From JACKAQ01 sp965227145 (lineage in GTDB: Bacteria; Calditrichota; Calditrichia; RBG-13-44-9; J075), in the NCBI GenBank assembly GCA_965227145.1, contig OZ245730.1, positions 5,456,001 through 5,520,000 on the forward strand: a stretch of 64,000 bases of DNA, in the 5' to 3' direction. The position numbers and the translations under genes are program-made. Below, one piece after another: positions 1 to 7,365 of the stretch (positions are counted from its first letter, which is position 1; every line of letters begins with the position of its first letter). The notes under the pieces are model-generated. The model made no database searches. It was given only the letters and a program-made list of their open reading frames with translations, and was not told the origin of the DNA.

Positions 1-2047
1 AATACTGGGAAGAGGACTGAACCGGTCCTTCCGTCATATTCGAATTGGTGCCCGACACAACCATAAATCCACCGTTGACAACAAAATCGCCGTTTACATC
101 AACACCAACTTCCGGTGAAGATTGTGGGCCGTGAATCACGAGAACACCACCATTGATGAAAATATCGCCGTTACTGTCCAGTGCATCACCGTTGGTTGTG
201 TTCACAAAAACGTAGCCGTCGTTTATCGTCAAATTGCTTCCGTCATACTGTGAGCCATCCAATCCAAAGGTTGGATTTATGCCATCTTCGCTTGCGTTTA
301 CGTGAATTTCTCCACCGTTGATAGCAATACCCGGTGATTCCATACCTTCGAGGGAATTTGTAATATTTATGACCCCGAGGTTGATGGTGATCGACACTTT
401 GGATTCGAGGCCAACATCATTGGATGAAATGGTCATATCTGCATTTTCGATGATAATAGCGTTATCTGCAGAAACCGCTTTGGCTTCTGCGTATTCACCC
501 GGAACAATGGTAATCGGGTTGCCGGTTGTTGTGACACTAATTGACGGCGCTGTAATCGGGTTGCCAATGTTAATTTGTCCGTCTGCAATAATTCCTCTGC
601 CACCATCTCCCGAATGGTTCAGCATTACCACACCATCAATAATATTTATATTTGCGTCAGCCTTAATACACGGTCCGTGATATGCATCCGGATTGCCCAG
701 CGGATTTGTATATGTTTCACCATCACCCGTAGATGTGATAGTGAGTGTTCCGGAATTCATATTTACACCGCCATCACTCGATATGCCTCTGCCAGCCTTA
801 CCGGACGTATTGATCGTAATATTGCAATCGTCAATCTGAACATTTGTTTCCGCTGATATTGCCGTGCAATAGGAAGGATCGAAACCGGCAACGGATGGAC
901 TCAATACCGCATCACCGGTCGTGTTGATATTTAATGTGCCGCCGGTAATTTTAATATCCTGTTTGGAATACAAACCCATGGCTCGGTCGCCATCAACCGA
1001 AATATTTACCAAACCACCGGATATGTGCAGGGTGCTATCGCATTTCAACGCAATATTCCCTATAGTAGAATTCAGAACGGTGACAGTTCCACCGGAAATT
1101 TCGATGACACCATCGCTACCATCAATGCCGTCTCCGTCCGACGTAACATGCACAACACCACCATTCATAAAATAGCCGTCATTCGTGTGTATGCCATCTT
1201 TTACGGCGCTGTTGATGGTGATATTGCCGCCATTAACTTCAATGTAATCATCGCTTCTGAGACCATGTTCATCATTTCCAAACCCGTTGATTTCCAGGCT
1301 ACCCGAACCCTCAAATATCAACTGACCTTCGCTAAAGAAAGCCGCATCCTGATCTTCATTATTGGGCGGCGTCGCATAATTAACGCCATCCGTCAACACG
1401 GTCGTTGTTCCGCCCGCAAGATGAACCGTAATCCTTTTTCCGGTTTGCACATTAATTGCCGGACCATCCGGATTGGTAATCTGGACGCCATTCAAATACA
1501 GTTCCAGCCGTAAATCGGAATAAATTTTGAACATCCCGTCGGTGGTTATTCCGGATAAGGCATATTTAACATTACTGATACCGGAATTCGCATTCACCGT
1601 TACATTGGCGCCGGAAACATTCACTTGCACACCAAGAGATGCTAATGGATTTTCCACCGTGACGGTTGACCCATTGTATGTGATATAAACTGTCGAGTCT
1701 ATGCTGTTATCAAACGTAATGCTGTCAATATCCGAAAGTGAAAATTCCGTTAAATTCTGGGACGTTCGAAAATAAGCCAGGGTGCCGACATCGTTAAAAA
1801 ACACGCTGTCGATATCTGAAATCAACAATTGAACAACACCGGTTTGCGAATGAATATTGAGCTTAGCCTGAGCGCTGACAGCATTTATATTGCCACCAAA
1901 ACCCGGAAGACCGAACGTAATGTTATCAATATCAGAAAGCGTAATCTGCTCAAGCCCACCGGTTTTTTTGGTAACATCAACCGTTTGCGCAATGGAAAGC
2001 GTCGATATAAAAACAACGCTCAACAAAAGTATAATTTTTCTGGTCAA
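1..2047 (-). CDS. Cthe_2159-type beta-helix carbohydrate-binding protein (C-terminus outside window)
   Basis: The reading frame is open from 2047 to the left edge, so only the N-terminal ~682 residues are seen. I place the start at a TTG (2045-2047): a GGAG box lies 8 bases upstream at 2056-2059, and a hydrophobic signal peptide ending near SIAQ follows directly. Residues ~25-105 hold three short repeats with the core SDID followed by a hydrophobic residue and F. The rest is a ladder of ~20-residue beta-helix turns built on patterns such as INGG, ISSDG, DGI.GSDG and GDALDSNGDI. That ladder is characteristic of the Cthe_2159 family (PF14262), whose founder binds cellulose and polygalacturonate. 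No catalytic motif is visible. It follows the small T9SS-tailed gene by 15 bases, so the two are probably co-transcribed. A surface or secreted glycan-binding role is inferred; whether it ends in its own sorting tail cannot be seen. Confidence 0.72.
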   Translation of the reverse strand, partial: MTRKIILLLSVVFISTLSIAQTVDVTKKTGGLEQITLSDIDNITFGLPGFGGNINAVSAQAKLNIHSQTGVVQLLISDIDSVFFNDVGTLAYFRTSQNLTEFSLSDIDSITFDNSIDSTVYITYNGSTVTVENPLASLGVQVNVSGANVTVNANSGISNVKYALSGITTDGMFKIYSDLRLELYLNGVQITNPDGPAINVQTGKRITVHLAGGTTTVLTDGVNYATPPNNEDQDAAFFSEGQLIFEGSGSLEINGFGNDEHGLRSDDYIEVNGGNITINSAVKDGIHTNDGYFMNGGVVHVTSDGDGIDGSDGVIEISGGTVTVLNSTIGNIALKCDSTLHISGGLVNISVDGDRAMGLYSKQDIKITGGTLNINTTGDAVLSPSVAGFDPSYCTAISAETNVQIDDCNITINTSGKAGRGISSDGGVNMNSGTLTITSTGDGETYTNPLGNPDAYHGPCIKADANINIIDGVVMLNHSGDGGRGIIADGQINIGNPITAPSISVTTTGNPITIVPGEYAEAKAVSADNAIIIENADMTISSNDVGLESKVSITINLGVINITNSLEGMESPGIAINGGEIHVNASEDGINPTFGLDGSQYDGSNLTINDGYVFVNTTNGDALDSNGDIFINGGVLVIHGPQSSPEVGVDVNGDFVVNGGFMVVSGTNSNMTEGPVQSSSQY

Positions 2048-2062
2048 TTTATTATCTCCGGA

Positions 2063-2521
2063 CTATTTAATTAATATCATTTGTTTGGACAGAATGACGT
2101 CACCGCTTTTTACAGTATAAATATAAATGCCGCTGGCCACGCGATTGTTTTGCTGGTTTGCGCCATCCCATGTCACTTCGTGATGTCCTTCATTTTGGGT
2201 TTCATTCAAAATTTCTTTCACGAGCTTACCGTTTATATCAAAAATACTAACGTTTATGGCTGAGGTTTTGGGTAATTGATAGGCAATCGTCGTTGACGGG
2301 TTAAACGGGTTGGGATAATTCTGCAACAGCTTAAACGTTTGCACAAGTTGGTGCGGTTTATCGCCATTTTCAATACCGGTCAGGTTTCCAAATTCGATTT
2401 TTTGAATTTCATCGATTGAAAACGTAACCGTGCTTCCATCTTTCAGGTTTATGTTCACATTAAAATTTTGACTAAACCCAACTGAAGTCAGGATAATGAG
2501 GATTAAAAAAAGCTTCTTCAT
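2063..2521 (-). CDS. small secreted protein with T9SS type A sorting domain
   Basis: 152 residues. The ATG at 2521 is preferred over an upstream in-frame codon because a GGGCGGG stretch sits just before it and the sequence MKKLFLILIILTSVGFSQ is a clean signal peptide. After the peptide there is only a ~35-residue segment carrying one repeat like those in the next gene (TFSIDEIQKIEFG). A C-terminal T9SS sorting domain of about 90 residues follows (NYPNPFNPSTT motif, then GHHEV, ASGIYIY and a terminal KQMILIK). T9SS tails normally sit on a large cargo; here there is almost no cargo. It is immediately upstream of the beta-helix gene. It could be a small surface protein, or a tail separated from its partner; the sequence does not decide between these. 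Confidence 0.82.
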   Translation of the reverse strand: MKKLFLILIILTSVGFSQNFNVNINLKDGSTVTFSIDEIQKIEFGNLTGIENGDKPHQLVQTFKLLQNYPNPFNPSTTIAYQLPKTSAINVSIFDINGKLVKEILNETQNEGHHEVTWDGANQQNNRVASGIYIYTVKSGDVILSKQMILIK

Positions 2522-2862
2522 AAACCCGCCCTTTGATTTTTTGTGATAATGATACATTTATGAAATCGAATATCTTTTGAACAGTGGCTGTGCGTTCACA
2601 TTAATTCGCTTACACAATTATCGACTAATAAGTGTCAAACCGACATTTTTAATAATTTTGCTTATTGAGAGCAAGGCTACCGTCAAATATGCGATATTTT
2701 TTTGCAAAGCATGTGGTTTACCGCACCCATTGCCAAGAAAAAGATTTAGCGGGATTGTTTATCCAACCCAAAAGTATCGGTTTAACCGAAAAAAAATGGG
2801 CACAGCGACACTGCAAATTACATATCCGCGACAAAATATTTTTTTAAAAATCAGCTAAAATA
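2522..2862. other. intergenic region, nothing recognised
   Basis: This gap separates the metalloprotease stop from the start of the small T9SS gene, both on the minus strand. It is A/T-rich and must hold the promoter for the T9SS/beta-helix pair, but I can point to no convincing -35/-10 pair. Short open frames here have no recognisable product. Confidence 0.4.
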
Positions 2863-5355
2863 TTACTGCCAACCACAGCCCCAACCGAACGGATCGGCGA
2901 ACGAGTGATGTGTGCCAATCGGCGAGCCGGCCGGCGGATCACCCGGTTTGGTGATGCGGATTTTTCCCGGATTTTCCTGAAATTGGGAAATCTGGGAAAT
3001 GGCAAACACATTTTCAGCGTGACGGTTCAGATCTTTTTTCGCGTTCGATTGGTTTTCGGTGAGCCACGTTTTGAGTTCGTCGAGCTTTAGAAATGCGATT
3101 GCCCGCACCTGCGGCGCGGCAGCTTCGTTTGCCGCCATCGCCATCAAATGATAGAGCACCACATGATTCACCACGCGCCGGATTTCCCCGGGATAACCGG
3201 TTTCCGGTTTCGCCCGCCAGGTTGATCGAACGACGTTGTCCAGCACTTCCGCCAATCCGGGAAATGCGTTATCGCGGGCATGATATTCCACCAGTCGCAC
3301 AGCGCGTTCGGGATGCAGCAACAATCCGACAGCCATATCCGCTGCGGTTTCTGCTGCGGAAAGCGGGTCGAAAGTCACTCGCGTGCGGATGTCGAACATT
3401 TCGCGATCGCGCCAATAGCCGTACGGACGCGGCGGAATCAGCCGCAAAATATGCTCCGGAATCGCCAGCACATCCGGCTGAATCGTGCGAATCAGCGCCG
3501 CCAACGCATCCCGCTGTTGCGATGCGGGCACCATTTCCGTAACCGTTTGCCCGTCACCGCGAACCGCGTATGTGTAATTCAATCCGCCGAGCAATTTGGC
3601 TGCGCCCTCCAATTGATAGCGGTGAAACAGGTAAACCGGCACCAGCACTTCTTCCAGCGTTGCCATCGGCGCATCTTCGCGGATGTTGTTTTCGGAAAAA
3701 TTATCGAGTGCGACGGAGCGTATTTTCAGCACGCGATTCAGCTCATCCACGGCGTTGCTGCCGTTATCCCACAAATGCGCAAACGGGTGCGCCCCGCCCG
3801 CCGGACGTGCGTCCGCATCGGAAATATATTTCAATCCCTGCAAAATACTCTGGCTGATGATCGCGTTCAAACCTGATTTTTCGTCGGTTCCGTCGGGAAA
3901 ATCCTGATAACCGTATGCGATTGCGGCTTTGTCCCACTCGCCGATACCGGTGTCATACGCATCGGATAAATCGATTTTGCCGCTGGCGTCGAGCGTTGCC
4001 AGCGGATGCGGATAATCCATCACCGACGCGCGATTGTTGACGCTGGCCGCAAAATTATGCGCCAGCCCGAGTGTGTGCCCAACCTCGTGAGCGGATAATT
4101 GGCGAATCCGCGCCAGCGCCATTTCCTGCATTTCCGGCAATACCGGCTTCCCGCTTTCGTATGGCGCCAGCAATCCGGCGGCGATCAGAAAATCCTGCCG
4201 CACCCGCAACGAGCCCAGCGACACGTGACCTTTCAGGATTTCGCCGGTTCGCGGATCGGTAACGCCCGCACCGTATGACCAGCCACGGGTTGAGCGATGC
4301 ACCCACTGAATCACGTTGTAGCGAATGTCCAGCGGATCGGCGCCTTCCGGCAGCATTTTCACCTGAAACGCGTTTTGATATCCGGCAGCCTCGAACGCCT
4401 GATTCCACCATTGCGCCCCTTCCAGCAGCGCGGAGCGAATCGGTTCCGGCGTGCCCGGATCGAGATAATAGACAATCGGTTCCACCGCTTCGCTCATCGC
4501 CGCGCCGGGATTTTTCTTTTCCAAATGATGCCGGGCGATAAACCGCTTCACGATCGGTTCGGAAATCGGTGTTGCGTAATCCATATATTCGATGCCGAAA
4601 TAGCCGGATCGCGGATCAAAAACACGCGGTTTGTAGCTGTTTTCCGGCAGCTTCACAAATGAATGATGTTGACGAACGGTGATCGCCTGCGGCGTCGGCA
4701 CCACCTGCCGGACGTATGATCCTGGTGAATTTCCGGCGAATGTGAGCGTTACTTCGAATTCCGAATTCTTGGGGAAATTTTTGGTTCGCGGGAGATAAAA
4801 CGCGGATCGCGACGCATCCAGCGAAAAACTGCCCTGACCGGATTGGCTGAGCGTACCGGTCACGTTGTGCGCGTCGCGCAGAAAAAAGCTGCTCGCATCG
4901 ACCAACACGCTGCTGCCGGATTCCGCAACAACCTCGCCGCCCCACAGCACGGATTGGGCGAAGGCTTCCTCAACAGACAACCGTTCGGCGGTATTCTCGG
5001 TGATCGCGCGGAAGGAATAATTCGGCTGGAGCAGCAGCACTTTTGGGCCGCTTCGCACAAATTTTACGATGCGCTCGCCGCCGAGCTGCCCGCGATCCAG
5101 CCCGATATCGTTCGAGCCGACGCCGGTCGCCAACGCGTTTACGTAGAGAAATTCTGTATCCCATTTGTCGATTTCCAGCCAGATTTGGCCGGTTTCCGCA
5201 TCCCAAAAAAAGCTGAAAAACCCCTCAAATTTTTGCATGTCTGCGGTTTTTTCTGCGATGGTTTTGGGCGATTTTGAATCGCTCCCCAATGTTGGCTGCG
5301 CAAAAAGGCAGCTTGCAACCAGCAAAAACAGCATCATTTTTATGAAATATTTCAT
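2863..5355 (-). CDS. secreted zinc-dependent metalloprotease, DUF5117/DUF4953 family
   Basis: 830 residues. The ATG at 5355 is favoured over an overlapping GTG three bases upstream because GGAG lies 7 bases before the ATG. Residues 1-20 are a signal peptide ending near LFAQ. Residues ~40-200 correspond to the DUF5117 N-terminal region, and the middle and C-terminal part to DUF4953. The metal site is the extended HEVGHTLGLAH motif at 423-433: zinc ligands H423, H427 and H433, catalytic base E424, as in metzincins, with a downstream SVMDYPHP (the M of the Met-turn). Family members are broadly found in Bacteroidetes and relatives as periplasmic or exported proteases with unknown substrates. It stands alone, with a 200-base gap and the terminator of the sulfur operon on its upstream side. 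Confidence 0.9.
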   Translation of the reverse strand: MKYFIKMMLFLLVASCLFAQPTLGSDSKSPKTIAEKTADMQKFEGFFSFFWDAETGQIWLEIDKWDTEFLYVNALATGVGSNDIGLDRGQLGGERIVKFVRSGPKVLLLQPNYSFRAITENTAERLSVEEAFAQSVLWGGEVVAESGSSVLVDASSFFLRDAHNVTGTLSQSGQGSFSLDASRSAFYLPRTKNFPKNSEFEVTLTFAGNSPGSYVRQVVPTPQAITVRQHHSFVKLPENSYKPRVFDPRSGYFGIEYMDYATPISEPIVKRFIARHHLEKKNPGAAMSEAVEPIVYYLDPGTPEPIRSALLEGAQWWNQAFEAAGYQNAFQVKMLPEGADPLDIRYNVIQWVHRSTRGWSYGAGVTDPRTGEILKGHVSLGSLRVRQDFLIAAGLLAPYESGKPVLPEMQEMALARIRQLSAHEVGHTLGLAHNFAASVNNRASVMDYPHPLATLDASGKIDLSDAYDTGIGEWDKAAIAYGYQDFPDGTDEKSGLNAIISQSILQGLKYISDADARPAGGAHPFAHLWDNGSNAVDELNRVLKIRSVALDNFSENNIREDAPMATLEEVLVPVYLFHRYQLEGAAKLLGGLNYTYAVRGDGQTVTEMVPASQQRDALAALIRTIQPDVLAIPEHILRLIPPRPYGYWRDREMFDIRTRVTFDPLSAAETAADMAVGLLLHPERAVRLVEYHARDNAFPGLAEVLDNVVRSTWRAKPETGYPGEIRRVVNHVVLYHLMAMAANEAAAPQVRAIAFLKLDELKTWLTENQSNAKKDLNRHAENVFAISQISQFQENPGKIRITKPGDPPAGSPIGTHHSFADPFGWGCGWQ

Positions 5356-5497
5356 CACTTTTCTCCTTTTGGGACAATGGATTTCCGGTTGCGGACAACC
5401 GGTTTTTCGATATCAACGGGGATATAATACCAAAGTTGCGCCAATAATTGAACGTTTTTTATCGCATTCAACCAATTGATTTGACGGGAGATAAAAG

Positions 5498-5538
5498 AAA
5501 ACCCGCGTCCCCAACCAAAATCCGGGAATGCGGGTTTT
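5498..5538 (-). terminator. terminator of the sulfur/cytochrome operon
   Basis: A perfect 9-base inverted repeat (aaaacccgc at 5498-5506, gcgggtttt at 5530-5538) is followed on the minus strand by a T-rich run (GGGTTTTCTTTT). It sits just after the stop of the YeeE-rhodanese gene at 5562, as expected for the end of that transcription unit. Confidence 0.75.
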
Positions 5539-5561
5539 AATATTGCCCATTTAATATCGCA

Positions 5562-6794
5562 TCAACCGCAACCGCCCTGTTTGGATTTGCCTTTGGTTTC
5601 CAATTTCACTTTGGCAGTGAATTCAACGTGCGATTCGTGCGAAGCGGTTTCTGCCTCGGCAGATAAATAGCGGTCGCCGATCGCAGCCGCAAAAACATGC
5701 TGCAGCGCGTCATCTGCAGTTGCGACATTCGGCGGACATTTTTCGTGCCCGTCGTGTTCGTAAACATTCAACCAATTGTTGATGCCGCCTTCCAGCAAAT
5801 AAATGTTCGGAATACCTTTGACGGCCAGAATTTTCCAGCCTTCTGTTGCACGCTGTTCATCATTGCTCATCAGCACAAAAACGGTGTTTCCGGGTTCATT
5901 TTTTAACGCCTTCGCCAGCGATGCCAGTTGCTCCGTTTTCACCAACTTTACATCTTTGAGGTGAAACAGGTTGAAATCGGCTTCGTCGCGGAGGTCGAGC
6001 ATCACCAGATTGATCCGGTCATTTTTCATGAGATCGGCCAATTCGCCGGGATGAATTTGCACCTGCCGTTCTTCCAGCAGCGGCAATTTTTGATCGGCGA
6101 TCCATTCCCAACGATCCTCCAGCGTCGGCTGTCCAACGGCGATAAGCCCGATCGCGGCAGCCACCAGCGCACCGGCGCCGGCAATTTGCCATTTCGGTGC
6201 TTTTGCCGCGCTTTTTTCACCAAAAATTTTCTCCAGTTTTTCGCCGCCCCAAAACATGAACACCGCCATCAGCACAACCAGCAGCACAACCACGCCGGTA
6301 TCCAGCCCCAGCCATTCCGGCAACGTGAATCGCCCCATGTAGCTGGAATTCCAGAAGCCTTCGAAATTGGCAACGGTTTCGCCAAAAAAGAAGATACCGG
6401 TCAGCGCGCCGAGGGTAAAAAATATGCCGTCAATTTTGAGCGTCGCCAACGCAACCAGCGATGTGCCGGGGCAAAATCCGCCGATGATAAAACCAAATCC
6501 CATCAACAATCCGCCGACAATTCCCGGCCACAAATAGGTGGGATTCACCCACACTTTTTCGAAATCGAGCACTTCCAGCCCGGTTGCCCAAAAAATGAGC
6601 ACCATCGCGGTGATGATGCCGGTGAACATCACTTTCAGCACGGTCATATCTTTCAGGTAAAACTGTGCCGCCAGTTTTGGCGAATTGGCGAATCCGGCCA
6701 TTTCCAGCACTGCACCAAAACTCACACCGATCATCAGATACAAAAAATATCCGGTCCAAACACCCAAACCATCGGAAAGCGGAAACGGTGTCAT
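5562..6794 (-). CDS. YeeE/YedE sulfur-transport protein fused to a degenerate rhodanese domain
   Basis: 410 residues, start supported by AAAGGAG before the ATG. Residues ~10-220 are a multi-pass membrane domain of the YeeE/YedE family (PF04143), with the conserved cysteine at C108 in a GGFCPGTS motif. Characterised relatives import thiosulfate or other reduced-sulfur species. Residues ~245-350 are a rhodanese-like domain (LDLRDEADF entry motif, LLEGGINNW exit motif). The position of the persulfide-forming cysteine reads VFVLMSNDE, with serine at 310. It is therefore unlikely to be an active sulfurtransferase. Other cysteines lie at C353 and in the terminal GGCG. It is the last gene of a four-gene minus-strand operon and forms a pair with the shorter YeeE protein upstream. 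Sulfur-compound import for, or product handling by, the upstream cytochromes is inferred. Confidence 0.86.
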   Translation of the reverse strand: MTPFPLSDGLGVWTGYFLYLMIGVSFGAVLEMAGFANSPKLAAQFYLKDMTVLKVMFTGIITAMVLIFWATGLEVLDFEKVWVNPTYLWPGIVGGLLMGFGFIIGGFCPGTSLVALATLKIDGIFFTLGALTGIFFFGETVANFEGFWNSSYMGRFTLPEWLGLDTGVVVLLVVLMAVFMFWGGEKLEKIFGEKSAAKAPKWQIAGAGALVAAAIGLIAVGQPTLEDRWEWIADQKLPLLEERQVQIHPGELADLMKNDRINLVMLDLRDEADFNLFHLKDVKLVKTEQLASLAKALKNEPGNTVFVLMSNDEQRATEGWKILAVKGIPNIYLLEGGINNWLNVYEHDGHEKCPPNVATADDALQHVFAAAIGDRYLSAEAETASHESHVEFTAKVKLETKGKSKQGGCG

Positions 6795-6844
6795 GTATTT
6801 TCTCCTTTATTCATTTTCTTTTTAACTGATTGATAAACAACAGC

Positions 6845-7363
6845 TTAATTCCAGGCTTTCCTGAAAAAATAAGCCAGCAAATACCCGCCGGCAAAAACGG
6901 CAAACATGAACGCCCAACTGCCGACCGAAAGCACCGCACCGCCGGAAAGCGCCTGCCCGGATGTGCAGCCGCGGGCAAAACGGGCGCCGTAGCCCATCAA
7001 TCCGCCACCGATAAACGCCATCACCCAGCGCTGTTTATCCGAAATATTCGGGCCTTTTCCGGTTTCAAAACGGGTGCGTTTGTTGATCAATCCGGAAACG
7101 AAACCACCCAAAATTGCGCCAACGGTGAGAAACACAATCCAGTGATCGAGCGGGTTTTTCTCGCCGCCGGCCATGCTGAGCAGATAGGGCGTTTGGTCGA
7201 TGTGCTCCGGCACAAAAATATCTTCCACATAAACGATCATCCGGTTCAGACCGCCCGATGCGCCCAGCCCGTTTCCGGTGACCAGAAATGCCAGAAACAG
7301 CACGATGCCGAGCAGCACGCCCGCGAAATAGGGATTCAAATACGGTTTTGCTGAAGTTTTCAT
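6845..7363 (-). CDS. YeeE/YedE family sulfur-transport protein (short)
   Basis: 172 residues, start preceded by GAGGTAAAATAGAG, which overlaps the end of the upstream gene. Four to five predicted membrane segments and the signature GYGARFARGCTSGQALSGG with C133 place it in PF04143. This is half the length of the full transporters. In many genomes two half-size or unequal YeeE proteins are encoded together and probably act as a pair, which fits the larger rhodanese fusion downstream (50-base gap). Its start is 2 bases from the stop of the heptaheme cytochrome gene, so co-translation is likely. Confidence 0.88.
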   Translation of the reverse strand: MKTSAKPYLNPYFAGVLLGIVLFLAFLVTGNGLGASGGLNRMIVYVEDIFVPEHIDQTPYLLSMAGGEKNPLDHWIVFLTVGAILGGFVSGLINKRTRFETGKGPNISDKQRWVMAFIGGGLMGYGARFARGCTSGQALSGGAVLSVGSWAFMFAVFAGGYLLAYFFRKAWN

Positions 7364-7365
7364 CT

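Noticed and set aside
2577..2858. Possible 93-residue protein between the metalloprotease and the T9SS gene
   Set aside because: No ribosome site, no recognisable motif, and composition like the surrounding non-coding DNA.
5928..6833. 301-codon plus-strand open frame opposite the YeeE-rhodanese gene
   Set aside because: Antisense shadow with histidine/glutamine-rich composition and no ribosome site.
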